From: Sipunculus nudus
Lineage: Eukaryota > Annelida > Sipuncula > Golfingiida > Sipunculidae
DNA: 64,000 bases
Direction: 5' to 3'
Assembly (NCBI GenBank): GCA_026874595.1
Contig: CM049318.1
Location: 40,075,956-40,139,955, forward strand
Shown here: positions 24,761 through 38,383 of the stretch, piece by piece
Position numbering within the stretch: the stretch's first letter is position 1
Layout of the letters: every line of letters begins with the position of its first letter
The notes under the pieces: generated by a model
Told to the model about the DNA's origin: nothing
The model's input: the letters and a program-made list of their open reading frames with translations, nothing else
Databases searched by the model: none
Position numbers and translations under genes: made by a program

Positions 24761-27559
24761 AAGGTCATTTTTGACCTATACCTGTGTCCTTTGCCTATAG
24801 TGACAAATATTGCCATTTTCAGCCTGATTATATTTATATACTTACTTGACCATATATTAATCTAATTTTAATCCCTAGTTTGTGGACATAAAATGATTAC
24901 AGCAATTTCATACCAAACAGAATGCAATAAACTACAATTTATTCAATAGGACATAATAGGCAGTACATTAATACAGATTCAATCACTAAAATCAGATTCA
25001 ATGACTATTCTGATTCATTAGTATTCAGAAAACCCTTGTTGGATGAACAGTATATGATACTATAATGGAAAACGCATTTTAAATCCTGCCAATATTGTGT
25101 TCCTGGAGAAACAATGCCCTAAATGACCCTGGGGAGTTTATTCATGTTTTTTGAGAGTGTGATTGATTGCAATTCACTTTCCCTATTATCACAAACCAAA
25201 CATAATAAATAGCAGCCACATGATAATTACCAAGACCACACAATTTACAATATACACAAACCCAATCTGAGAGAGCATTTTGTGTGCATATTGATATAAG
25301 TATTAACATCCAGGCATCAGTTCAAAACATCAAATATCCATAGTAATTAAATCTAACTGAAATCTATCAAATTAATACCTTCTTGTTTTATCTGTATAGA
25401 ATCATCTACTGATTACAGATTATGTATTCTGATGTCAATATGTAATATCATATGAGCACACATATAACAGAATTGTTCATAACTGCAGATATTCAGATTC
25501 AGACAGTCAATTATTGATTAATTCAATTTTTATATCTAGAGATGTTAAATCAATTATGAAGGCACTTACTGTATGATATATTCCATAACAATGTACACAG
25601 CACATCACATTGTACTGATTTAATGGCTTGTTTCACAAATTTGGATTCTATTTTGTGGGGGTTTTTTTCAAACATATCAATCTTTTAAATTAAACTAACT
25701 TAAAAAAGGAACACATTCTTTTATTTATCATGCTTGCAGTCAGACAATTTCAGAAACAAAATCACTAAAACATGCAAAGTTTTAAATAAAATATGTAAAA
25801 TTTTGTACTGTATAAATATATATATATATGTACCTTGCTCATAATGGCCTGTCCACTTTAACATGTATTGATGGTAATTCCAAGTGTTATATCCAAATGT
25901 ATCCAACATGGGAGTATTTCAACAATCCAAGAGCCCCCCTCCAGCCCTGCTTCAGTCTCCGCTGTTACCCCTTCTCATAAAGTACGTTCCACTGATGATA
26001 GCAGCAAGCCCACCTTACTGCAGAAGCCAGTATATCTATCTTCATAGACAGTTCCCCCCCCCCCCCAACCATTACTACTGGTATTTTCCCCTACCTTCAG
26101 TCTCTGCCAGGTCTCAACCACTTCTCCATAAAGAACAACTCGCAATACCACTTCACGGCTGTCAGCTGTTATCATAGAAGATGAAGGTTTTCTGCTGTCA
26201 GTGAAAAATGTAACATAGAAAGGCCAGCACTGTAGCCTGTAGCAGGTCCTGACCTTGTATGCTACAAGATGCTAGGTATAACAACTTGATGGTCTTCATG
26301 GTACTGTGTTTACTGACAGGACAGATGTACTTGGTTTAACTGTAGCCTTTGGCTGGTTAATATAACACTACCATTTTTTTTATAACTTTTTCATAACCTA
26401 GCTGGCCCTGTATATGCACACACAAAAAGGGTTTTCTCAAGAAAACAGGAATGTCATTCAAGAATTATCCTTTCTTTAATATTTTCAATATGATGTGCAA
26501 TATATTTTAATAAAAACACAGAGGGCACATACCTCTACAAAAGCAACATATTTATCCCACTTTCTGCATATGTTTGGTCCTGAATCTATGGGTAAATTTA
26601 TTTTGGGTGGTCTAATTAAGGGTCTCGCTGTTAATCAAAAGTGACTATTAACAGGAGTTCTTCTGTATATGTATTCCCTATATAATTATATATAAAACTA
26701 CTAAATTTAATTATCATCCAGACTGTAAACATATTGTCTTAAAGAGAAACTGGAGATATATTTATTCAGCCCATTACTCCAGCATATCATAACTAAAATT
26801 AAAAATAAACCATATCCTGGTTTTAGAGTTATATTTATCATGGGGTATATATGTTATGACATTTTACAGATAGGTTTATCACATTTCTGTAAGAGAATTT
26901 TATGACCACTTGAGGTCTTAAAGTCAAACTAAAACCTGATGTGCAAATAGTTGTTTTCTTAACCACTGTAAATAAAGAGTCATGAGAATTTATTTGACAG
27001 GGATGTGCCTTTGTTCCAAGGAAAGAAACTGGAACATAAATACCGGTGGCATACAGATCCACAGGTGAAACCAGACACAGCTGGTAAAAAGCTACACTTA
27101 TCTACAAAGAGTAAAAATAAATATGAATGGTACTCTACATCTCACACTGGAGAAATCTGCCTTTTTCTCCCTGCAGACAGCAGGCCTGTGGGCTAGCTTA
27201 CACAGTAGTCTTTAAACTGCAGCAGAAATAACCCTATTTCTAATACTGAAGATTGAACAAGTTCAGTATCAGATTAAGATGAACAACTTGTGATTGAGAC
27301 AGCAATAGCATTTTTTTAACTGTCCTGTCCAGTCAGAGTAATGTACTGCTGGTGGGTATATTACTCTGTGTTTGTGTACATGTGTGTAACTTTATACAAT
27401 GATTATGAATATGATGTATATCCTGCTACACATTTTTTAGCTTTACCTCCTTTCCTACACAGGATGACCGATGGAAACTAAACTTGATGTACCACTGGCT
27501 GCTTTTTGTATGGTCAGAAAACTCGCCTTGGCAAATTTGACTTGTAATTATAGTATCCA
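24761..27559. other. intronic sequence with short tracts
   Basis: AT-rich. Contains (AT)n at 25819-25830 and a 13-C run at 26054-26066. The ORF at 25884-26177 derives from C-rich low-complexity sequence. No gene was recognised. Confidence 0.45.
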
Positions 27560-28690
27560 TTAACAAGGTCTACAGGCCTAATGCAAACATGTGCAATGGG
27601 ATATACATCAGGTATAATGCTTCCATTACTATTTAAGCACAAATTACACAAACATCACTCCTGAAATACTGGCATGAATGTACACAACACAAAATGATTG
27701 TAGGTAGATTGTAAAATTGTAGTCTTGTGTACGGGTAAGCCATGGAAGTATATGGACATGCAACATTTCAGGCAGATACCTCAAACCACTCTTGGGCTAA
27801 GTGAACATAAGTATGTTCGAAACCCAAAACCATTTCATGAAATGGGCAACCACTTTTCCCATTTCATGAAATGGGCAAGCAGAATTAAGTGATTTTGCCT
27901 GTGGTCATGAAAGGTCAGGAACTATTGCTTGCACAAAACTTGGTGATGATCCTGTCGTATCTGGGATTTTTATGTTAGTTTGCTTCCTTGGCAAAATGAC
28001 TAAGTTCAAATTTCTGTAACTCAGCTGAAATTCATCAAACCTAAACCATTCTATCAAACTTGAGAATGATCATCTCTGGAACAGTTCGATTTTCAAACTT
28101 TTCCACCGTTAAATGTAAGTCCATGCAGATGGTGCCACAAAAGACTCCATCTCACATTTGGAATGAGACTGATCGTAAAATTTAGGGATGCTAGCTCTGG
28201 CACTGCTATTCCTGAGAAATTATGGGTTGATGTACTGATGACTTATGCCCCCGTACAAAGAAGTGGATGAAGGTGGCGCCACCATTACCTCAATTTAAAA
28301 TATGACTCATGTGACCAACATTTCCATAAATTTGGTGATGATAACTCCAGCCATTTTTGATATTGTAATTTTAGTATGCTTTTTAGGCCAAATGACTAAG
28401 TTCTGCTTCCTGTAACTCAGCCGAAAAAAATCACTGAACTGGAACCATTCAAACAAACTTGAGAGAGAACAGATTTGGGGAAGGTTTTTAAAGTTTTTTT
28501 TAGTTTTTTCCTATAAATACTAAGTAAATGCAGATAGCAAAAAAAATTAGGAATATCCAATAGTTTATTAGATGACTGTTTTTTTTTTTTTTGCAGAAAA
28601 TTTGGTGATGCTAGCTCCTGCCTGTTTTGAGAGAGTATGGGTTAATGTACAGGCGAAGGATGACAGACCAGGCCACACCAGGTTTGCTAT
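27560..28690 (+). repeat. dispersed repeat array, copy 2
   Basis: Second diverged copy of the family at 23590-24760, in the same orientation. GGTGCCAC/GGTGGCGCCACC heads are near 28131 and 28271, with a decayed head near 28523. The segment TTTGGTGATGATAACTCCAGCC corresponds to the copy-1 sequence near 24320. Confidence 0.65.
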
Positions 28691-29018
28691 AAATGCTCTA
28701 ATTTCATGAATCTGCTCAAATATGATTTACTGTGAATATGAATTCAGTATCAGAAGGGTATGATTCATTCATCTTTGACAAATGATTCTTTATATATTCA
28801 AGAAAATCTTTACCACTACCTCCATACTACAAGGAATCTCAATATAGACTCTTCTCTCACTACATCAGAAGCGTATCTATGTGAAGCTGATTCAGACAGT
28901 TACATGACCTCTCTAATACGGACATCTCTCTGTAACAGGCAGAACTCTTGGTCTAGCTGCTATTAGTTTAGTTGGGAGGCTGAACTGTAAATATGAATTT
29001 GTGTGTTGTGTTTACTAT

Positions 29019-29175
29019 AGTGGAACCTGTCTTTTAAGACCACCTGTCTTTTAAGACCACCCTTTGGTGAACCAAAAGCATTCACATTGGTTATAACTGA
29101 CCTGTAAAAAAAAAGACCACATGTGAATTAAGACCCCTTCTGGCCAGTCCCATGGATGGTCTCATAAGACGGGTA
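29019..29175. mobile_element. MITE-like element related to 11981-12039
   Basis: Begins AGTGGAACCTGTCTTTTAAG, followed by a direct repeat of CCACCTGTCTTTTAAGA, and ends in GGTCTCATAAGACGGG. The motifs AACCTGTC and AAGACCACC match the short element at 11981. Boundaries are approximate. Confidence 0.45.
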
Positions 29176-32100
29176 TTACTGTTCTCTTCCAATTTCATAT
29201 GAATAATGAGATTTCTGCACTTAATCTGCACTTGCAACTGATCCATCATCTGTTGACCCCTACTTGAGTTTCTACGCTCTGTCATAAGAAAATGAAATGA
29301 ATTAAATATATGAAATATACAACAAGTCACCTTTTTTTGGAAACAAAAACCAAATGTAGATGTGGGAATGTGGGACGTAATTAAATTGAAAAGATATTAA
29401 AATAGTAAAGATTATTTTTTTTAGATGATGGCTTCAGCACCCTATGGAAAGGAAGTTACAATTTTTAAGCATTTTTTTTAATAAGCTGAAATCATTACAT
29501 GCAGCCAAGTGTTATAGGAATTTTCTTTTTGAATGTAAGACCTTAATTTGCAGAACCATGTTATAAAGCCTCAGAATGCTTCCTGACAGTTTAATGTGTT
29601 GGTGCTGCACATAATATACAAAGATGTCTCAGTTTATTCACAAAACAATTTATAGAAAACTGCCAATAATTATTTTCACTTCATGCCTCAAGTTTTGATT
29701 TGAAAATTTTCTCAAGACAACTAGTAAGTCATGGTTTATATATATCCTGCTACATCTTGTTGATATGCTATCTATACACAAATCGTAAGCTAGGTCTGTA
29801 GAATTGGGTTAACTGCCATCATGAATACCTGTCATAAATTTCTACACCTGTAGGTCCTGTTTTCCCCATCATGCACACTGAGGTGACTTCCTCTCACCTC
29901 CCACTGTTACTTTGTGGTTTCTCTACCACCCATGATGCCATATTCTGGACAGTTATGGGAGGGCCTTTGTGGTTGGTTTTATGGCTATTAATAAAATGTG
30001 AGATCAGAACAGGGGCAAATGGTATTCATGAACCAAGTATATGGCTACTCACCATTTGTGTATTTATGTTTTATGTCAGGTGCTTGACTGATCCCTCTTA
30101 CTTGTAAGACCCTTTCACTTATTTTTTCATTTCTATACAAGGTTTTAGTGGATCTTTTTAGGGAAGGCTTTAGTGTTTCTGTCCTAATATGGGATTGTGG
30201 AATTACACAAATGATGCCAATAAACATTTGTTTCAAATATGAGTAATTTTCATTTGGATTAAGGCAGTTTCATATCTTTGGTTCTGTATCCATATTACTA
30301 CCAAAATAAATAAAAGCTACAAAATTTTTTGTAATGATTTGAAGGCAATGTCCTAAGTACTCTTCATATGCAAGAAACTGAAATAATGATACAGTCTGTC
30401 CCAGTTAAATGTTAGTTTTTCATAATAAAACAGTAACAGAAATTATATTCATAATTATAAATCAAGGAGGATATGTTTGAACTGTATGTTTTTGTTGGTT
30501 TGTCTGTTTAAATTAGCAGGATTTCAACCAAATTTCTGAATTTATTTCCATGGTACTTGCAGAGCTTGAGACATGAGCCACAGTTGACCCCAACAATTTT
30601 CAGTGCAGCTTTGAATGAAGGGGTGTATCCAGGACTGATTTGCCTTGGTGGATACATCAGCTCAACTGCATACGGTTCAAATTTACATGAATTGAACAAG
30701 AATATGCCAAGTGCAATATTCTATCCTAATCAAAAATGAAATATATTCTCCTTGCTCAAGTCTCAATGTAGCACACTATATAGGAGGGCTGTCCAGATTA
30801 CTTATCTGCAACCAGAAAACTGCTGTGATAATTGATGATATAATGTGTTTTTTTGACAAATGCTATTACAGATCTACAGTACACAAGCATGTCAACTGTA
30901 ATCCTGAAGATTATTTATATGTCTGAAGGGAAGTTAATTGCTGCTGACATATTAATCAGTTAACATTATCATATACATGTATAATACAATGTATGGGTAA
31001 AGATGATGAAACATGTCAAAATTCATGATATGTTCAAACATAATACCTGGATTCCTCTTGTCATCAATCTCAGGTAATGTCAATTCAAGCATTTCCTGAT
31101 TAACAAGCAATGTTAGCATGTTTGATTTAGATATTAGCCAAGCCTGTGTCAATTGTCTGACCCTGGTGTTAAAGATAAGCTAAGCATGAACTCTTGATGT
31201 TGCATAAGAATTGGTTACAGTGTGGGGATTACAGCATCCTGACAGACAAAGTGACGGCAAACACACTGGAGAGCAGGTAAACAACACAGAATCCATTCTG
31301 GTATACACCCAGGTCTCTCCTCACAAAAGCATTTTATATTGCACCATGCAATTAATTTCACCACTGAGTGGCTCTTCAACATCCTTTTCCAAATTGAAGT
31401 TCCTTTTTGTTGTGTAATGCAATGTTGTGTGAATTTATCACTCTGTTAAGGCATGTGCTCTTACAATGAATTAGGGGGCTGGGGGGGGGGGGGGGGGGGG
31501 GGGTGTTGGATAAGCTTGTAAGTGAGGCTACAGGTGACAAGTGGTCCATGCTGTACACAGGTTGAATGGTTCTCCCTCCTAGTCTTGATGCTTGTAGAGT
31601 AGTATATGATGATGTAATGTTAGATTGAACTGCATCACTTAGTTCAGGCATTCAAACTTCTATCATGTAACAGTGTTGCTGAATGGTTGTTACTGCAGCA
31701 ATGGATGGAATTCCTGGTAACTTTGTAGGGAGAAGTCCTGGGGTGAATTTTTGCCAGGTATGCTCATAACATGCAAGATTCCATCACTGTGTTAACATAC
31801 ATGGAGTCGCATTAATCATATACAGCTACAGGTTATGTAGCGCACTACAGAACTCTGAGTTTACCAGTTAAGTTGAATAATGTAATGAGGTTTTGATTTA
31901 TTTCTGTCAAGGTTTGTAGACTTCTACTTAATCAGCCTTTCCTCAGGTAAGGTCACTGGCCTTTATAATATTGATTTCAAAATGAGCTCACACATATATG
32001 GGTTAATTAAAATTCTCATGTAACAGATCCCAGTCTGCTGATCTACAAAGGTAAGGTCATTCACCCACACCTGCAAGTAATTGCTGACCAATAAGCAGGG

Positions 32101-34837
32101 ATGACCTGAGCTATTTAACAATAATCATCCTCACACACAGGTGAAGGCTGGTACACAGAACCCCTCCAGCAATATCCTCTCTACTTCAAAGTGATGGGGA
32201 ATCCCCTTAAAGGGTCCTCATGTCCTGACCACAGGCATCTGAATAAATATTTACTATAAAGCTCAAGTGTTTGTGAAATATGCTTATTTCAGAGTTTAAT
32301 TATCAGGAAGTCATGACTTCAAGCAAATTAATTTGCAAAAGCTGACTGGGGAAGGTTTTAATATTCACATCCTGTGACTGATACCCCTTAAAAAGATCTA
32401 CATTTGCAAGGGGTTGTTTGCCTTTAAGTTAAGGAAAATCCTATAATTTAAAGGTATTTTCTCCCAGTAAGGGACAACCCTTTCTCAGACAAAAGTATCT
32501 AAGGACTGACTGTTGAGAACGCAGGGGTTTTACTAACAAACCAAGGGAATAATGACCTTTAACTTTAAGAGGTCCACAACTTTCAGAATTTGGGGAGGGG
32601 TTAGCATTAAAAATCTGCAAACACTGAAAAAAGGTATTTTCTTTCAACAAGAGGGCTGAGTTTAAACCCCATACCGGAACATGTCTGTGTCAGCCACTGA
32701 CACCTATATACAGTCAAGCAATTTATAAAGTATTTGCTCACAGTGTAAACCATCTAGATAACAATTTTGACAGTTAAAATAAAATTTGTACCAGCAGTAA
32801 TATCAACAGAGATTTGAAATGATGTACAAAAAAGTATAATTGATAAGATAAAAGGTTTTTTTTACATTAAAATATCTGCTTTGCAGGGGAATATAGACTA
32901 ATACTCAATAATCCTAAAATTCTAAATAAGATAGATTAGCAGCTCCATGTGCCGTTGTTGATAGACTACACTATTAAATATCTAGCAAAGATTACATGTT
33001 ATATCAGAAATTCTCAGACCAGCTAGGTATGCATGTTAAGATTCTTGCTTGCACAATTACCAATTACTGCTCTTAAGAGAAAGCACTGCTGATTTGTAAA
33101 ATTACATGCAGATATATATATATATATATGAGACTAAAGCATGGCTGCAGTGTACAAATAATTATCAGCCCACACGAGAACCACTAATGAGCCACAGTGG
33201 AATTCAAATCATCCTGAAAATGTTGGCAAACAGGTGTTTATGCCATTAGACCATTCATCATAGTAAACAAAATGAATATGCTGTTTTGCATTAAATCAAT
33301 CCACACATGTAATACAAGAGCTATGAGAAAATTTCCACTATATTCTGTTGATCACAGCTTTATGGTTTTAATGTTGCATTATGTCAATATTAACAAGCAG
33401 CTGCTAATATATTATTAATTTATAATCAACAGTGATGACCCTGAATGACAAAACTCATCTGTGGCCACACCTCAGATTTCATCAAAGATGCCAAATGTGT
33501 CCTAAGGGGATCATATATCTTTCTATAAATACTGATAAATGTGACATCTTTTTGCCAAAAGTCAATCACAGCACCATCTATCAGAATCTATAAAACTTTA
33601 TACCAGTGAACTCGGCCCATTCAAACTCGGCCCATGAAAAACCCCCTCCCAGACTAGGTTGTTGGAATATTTCCCAAAGTAAGAATGGGTAATATGCTGG
33701 CAATAGTAATCTTTCTTGAATCAACTTTTTTTTGTTCTTAAAATCATTGTTCACTTGCAACAATATACATACCCTAACGTAATATGGATATATGAAAATA
33801 AGAAATATTACTTGATTAACCTTACCCAGACAAATGATCATCATGTATTTCCCTGATATATCTCACCATGCAATGTCCCTGGACCACAGTCCTACACCCA
33901 GAGCCATTAATAATTCCTCTTTTGTTTTAGGAGTGGTTCTTCACACAAAATCATCCATTTTGAACCAGGTGTTCCCATAGGGATGTACCGTTTTGTCATC
34001 TATAAACTTTGATATTCAACATTATGCAATAATAGTCCCATGGGTCCACATGTCAAGCAAATTACAAAATTTTTATATTATAATCATTGGACACCTATCC
34101 CCTTGAACAAATTAATCAAAAGAGTACCAGAGATAGAACAAAGAAGAGGATTTTCCAAATCTGCAAGTGACAGCTCAATCACAAACAAAACAAGCCTGGC
34201 ACTTGATGAGTAGGGTGTAGGGTGTATTACTCGACCAAGGTTAACAGTCAATCAATCATTCACAGCTATGGAAGGGGGTGGAGCAGGACCGTTGACTGGG
34301 AGGCTGCACAAATACATAAGGTCATGGATCTTTAATAAATATTTTTTTCTTTTCTACACCAATAATTAATGACTCTTAAACAAACACAAGAAAGTAGAAA
34401 AGACAGGATTATATTTCAAGAAACTGAGCACATAAATAGAGGTTACACAACCATCTCCCCAGAAACAAAGTGCTCAGCACCTTATCCAGAAAAGTTTAAT
34501 GTGTTTGATTTATAACAACCCGTATGAATATATATTTCTTCACTGAATTACTCAGAAACAGTACCACATTCCTCCATTAGATGGCAGCCCGGATGGCTTT
34601 TCATATAATGGTACTGATGACACAGACAGACTATTATTATATTAAGGAAACTCAGATTTGATAAATTCTTCCCTAATTGCTTCAATAAAGGTCCTTTGAG
34701 AAAGATCTCTCCACATATCCCAAACATGTTTTCTTTTTTAATTGATGTTTCCTTCATCTATAGCTCTAGACAGACACAGATGAATGAGTATAACCTTCTC
34801 TTAATTCACTGAAGGAAGAAATAAAATTAATTCAAAG
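29176..34837. other. intronic sequence with a 23-G run
   Basis: AT-rich DNA with no recognised gene. Notable tracts: 23 consecutive G at 31481-31503 (capable of quadruplex formation) and (AT)n at 33114-33129. Short ORFs appear to be chance. Confidence 0.45.
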
Positions 34838-34917
34838 TTATCAATGTTGATTCAATGTTGAAATCACGTTGACAACGTTGAATAAATGTTGAATCAACGT
34901 CGAGTGCCCGCTGGGGT
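34838..34917. repeat. TTGATTCAA / TCAACGTTGA palindromic repeat
   Basis: A cluster of the nested palindromic words GTTGATTCAA, TTGACAACGTTGA and GTTGAATCAACGT ends in GAGTGCCCGCTGGGG. I remember this type of motif string from other animal genomes as a dispersed element, but the family is not named with confidence. Confidence 0.5.
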
Positions 34918-35737
34918 GTTACACCACTGAAAGTGAGTTACAGACAGCAAAACACAAAAGATTCTATTCCATTGGGAGGAATGACACATTATTTCAGGCC
35001 ACCATGCTAAGTGCAGCACCTCACTGGCCTATGTTACACCAGCAGGTTGTGTATGTACAGAAGGCTGTAAACTAATTTGTTAAGGACTGTGTAAGGTCAA
35101 AGATAATGATACTCTATTACCCGCAGCAGGTGCCCCTGAGAATACACCAGGTATCACATACAAATTGTCAAACAGTCTCCCAGCTCCCAGCATGCTGTCA
35201 TCAGGTAGCTCATTATAACACCTCTATCCTGCTATTACTTCATGGAATGTCTGTTAGCTGGATTTTACTAAACTAAGATATCAGTGTGCTTTTATTAAAA
35301 ATTACGGTATTATAGTATGAATATGTAAGATTTGACTGAAAATGTGGTATGAATAGACAATGAAAACATTTCACATCTTACTTCAAATTTTCTTGTTATC
35401 AACAGCATGTATTTCTCTAAAGCTATGAAAATAACAAAACAGTCTTGTCATGTGCAGTAGATGCTTGATTCTGGAATGATGCATGCATGCTGAAAGACAT
35501 TTGCAACATTCTGAAGGAAAACATTTATAAATGCTTGAATAACTTGAGTTACCCATGGGTTATGATGATTAGCAAATGGAGTAATTAAGCTACACTTCTT
35601 CATCAAATGTGTTTCAATGGAGCCATTGATTTCAAACTAGGATCTGTCTAATAGAAAACTTAATGGAGTGACTTAAATTTGCCCAACCAGTGGCCTAACC
35701 CCCCGACCCCAAAAACTGGGAAGGGGGCAAATAAAAT

Positions 35738-35885
35738 CGGGGAGGGAAAAAACAAAAGAACCAAAGAAAAGAGGGGAAAGAGAGAAGAAGAGAAAGGGAA
35801 GGAAGAAGAAAAGGGGAAGAAAAGAAAAGGAAAAGAAAAGGCAGAAAGGGAAGGAAGAAGAACAGTACAGAAAAAGAAGTACAGA
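35738..35885 (+). repeat. polypurine (GA/GGAA) tract
   Basis: About 150 nt almost free of pyrimidines on the plus strand (GAAAAG, GGGAAGGAAG motifs). It explains the 81-codon K/E-rich plus ORF and the 83-codon F/L-rich minus ORF, neither of which is a gene. Confidence 0.85.
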
Positions 35886-37050
35886 ATTGGGAAACCTCTT
35901 GAGTCTTGCTTGTCAAAGGTTTAAAAGATCGGAATATGAAGTTCAATCATACGTGGATATAAAATGTCTCATGCTACAAGTTGAATGAGACTTGAAGTCA
36001 TATTGAGTAGGTACAAATAATGAAATTTTTCTAGTCTGGTTTTCACCAAAAGTGCACACAATCTTTCCCTGTAAGTACCTTAATTTTTCATATTTATCAA
36101 ACTTGAGCTACATGCTTTCAATACGTTTTATCCAGCTGGTTCTGTAAGAATACTGCACAAAATTCTCGTTTTAAGAAATAGTTTGATGGTGATCTATTTA
36201 TCAATGTGACCACTGATCTGACTGCCAAATTTGAATTAATCCCACCAGATTGTTTTCATAAGTAGTTTACCATTTTATTTTACATTTTACCCTCTACTTT
36301 TTCACTTGGATTTACAGTCAAGTGCAGAGGACTTGAATTACCAGTAAGTTGATCATTAAAGCAACCAGATAAATGGGTAGGTTTCTATAACCATGGAAAC
36401 AATAACAGGTGCAGGAATATACAATACTATAAAATCTGCTTTCACTACAATGGATTATTACCTGTTGATTATTATTTACTTGAACAGAGATGTTTACTTT
36501 CATTTGAAAATAAGATAGATAATGCTGCAAGTGAACCCAAGGTTTAATGCTTTATGACACTGCAAAATTATGCCAAATTCCTCAGAATATATAAATGTGT
36601 GAAAATATGGAGAATGACCACATCAGGACACTCCTGGGATTGTTCTAGACAGATCAAGATGAAAAACAGGCATTCCAAGAAGTGGAGTTCTGTGACAATG
36701 TTTGCGTGCACCACCATAAATTATATTATAGCTTTTCAAAGGCAAGTGTTCCTGGGTGTTAACCTGGCTTAATATAAGTATTGTTTACAACATGTCCTGG
36801 TCACACCAGGGCTATGAGAGAGCAAGGTTCCTTCACTTTCAGTGATGGGGTCATTTTACTAAACACTGGTACCAGGCAATTTGTGTCTGTTTGTTTACAA
36901 GTAGAGCTGTCAAAGAGAACCAGACTACTACACAGAGAATAAGTATATAGTGATCACATTTCATCAACACAGGAAAACAATTGTAAACAATGATTGTGGT
37001 AAACAGCTGAAAGCAGAGCATTACCAGTAAGAGTGTATCAATATATAAAT
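35886..37050. other. intronic sequence, nothing recognised
   Basis: AT-rich DNA ending in short AT stretches where the next element is inserted. Confidence 0.45.
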
Positions 37051-38156
37051 ATATATGTCGAGGCCCAGATTAGAATCTGGCCCAATTTAAAACTGGGCCA
37101 GCCCAGATCAAAATTTTGATTTGGACCGGCCCAGATCAAAATTCTAATCTGGGCCAAACCAGTTCTAAACTGGGCCAGCCCAGATTAAAATTTTGATCTG
37201 GGCCGGTCCAGATTAAACTCCTGTGGTGAAGACTTCAGGATTTAAATCTGGTCTGGACTGATTTTAAACTGGGCTGGCCCAGATTAGAATTTTGATCTGG
37301 GCTAGTCAAGATTACAATCCTGTGGTGGACTGATTTTAAACCTAACCAGATCAGAATCCTAATCTAATCTTAGGCTAGCTTGATTTTTATCATCTTAAAT
37401 CAGATAATACAGTAAACATTTATTCCAGATACACCATTTTGAAGGGCACAAAACACATAAATGATAAATAACATAACAAATAAAATTGTGAATTTACAAC
37501 ACTGAGTAACATATATATTAATTATTATTGATTAAAATTTGTTTTAGTTTGTTGAATTAATGCCCATGTTCTGCAAGCTATATTTGTAGTTTTTAGCTGT
37601 AAATACCAATGTTTAACATGATTATCTTATAATTATATATTACACATTTTACATAAGAGGTGAAATTACAAAATAAATATGACAGGATCAAACAAATGAT
37701 ATTTTCATAGAATATGAAATAAATTCATTAAATATTAATTATTATTGACTTACAATCTTACAATGTTTTACAAATTCTTTGAATTGATGAAAGGCCAGCT
37801 GGTTAAATATTGTGTAATTGAAGCCAGCCTAGGAGTAGATTAGGATTCTGATCTGGGCTGGTCCAGTTTAAAATCAGTCAACCACAGGATAATAAACTTA
37901 ACCAGCCCAGATCAAAATTCTAATCTGGGTTGGCCCAGTTTCAAATCAGTCCAGAGCAGATTTAAATTCTGAAGGCTTCACCACAGGATTTTAATCTGGA
38001 CCAGCCCAGATCAAAATTTTAATCTGGGCTGGCCCAGTTTAAAACTGGTCTGGCCCAGATTAGAATTTTGATCTGGGCCGTCCAAATCAAAATTTTGATC
38101 TGGGCTGGCCCAGTTTTAAATTGGGCCAGATTCTAATCTGGGCCTCGACATATATA
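37051..38156. mobile_element. 1.1-kb foldback/MITE element with about 335-bp inverted repeats
   Basis: The left arm (37051-37384) and right arm (37819-38156) are inverted copies. The outermost 65-70 bp, starting GTCGAGGCCCAGATTAGAAT, are essentially perfect and the rest pairs at about 90% by eye. The arms are built from short near-palindromic units of the form GCCCAGATCAAAATTTTGAT...CTGGGC. The roughly 430-bp core is very AT-rich and non-coding. Both ends sit in (AT)n, so a TA target duplication is likely but cannot be separated from the microsatellite. No transposase is present, so it is non-autonomous. Confidence 0.88.
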
Positions 38157-38236
38157 TATATATATATAAGATGTATTTTTCACTTTTCACCTAATGATCA
38201 CAGTTATATATATATAAGGATTAAGCGTAGAATGAA

Positions 38237-38304
38237 GCCCATGGGTTTAGGTGTTGGACATTAAAACAGATGGTCCAAACTCTCAGTTCAAATCCTGCCA
38301 GGGC
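38237..38304 (+). other. tRNA-like sequence, possible SINE head
   Basis: A perfect B-box-like GTTCAAATCC at 38286-38295 is preceded by an A-box-like GTTTAGGTGTTGG, and the outer ends GCCC and GGGC can pair. The middle stem (TTGGAC/GTCCAA) has a 13-nt loop, so this is not a functional tRNA. A tRNA-derived SINE is the best reading. The 3' extent is unclear, and a small duplication (ATTCAGAGACTCTCACCAATG) follows at 38338-38383. Confidence 0.35.
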
Positions 38305-38383
38305 AACAACATCCAAAATGGTGAAACCTTGATAGAAATTCAGAGACTCTCACCAATGAAAGAAATTCAGACTCTCACCAATG

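Noticed and set aside
30470-30700. Possible dispersed repeat (TTTGTCTGTTTAAATTAGCAGG...) or small gene on either strand
   Set aside because: Only one copy is seen in the window and overlapping frames on both strands have no recognised motif.
35679-35946. K/E-rich plus ORF and F/L-rich minus ORF
   Set aside because: Translation of the polypurine tract.
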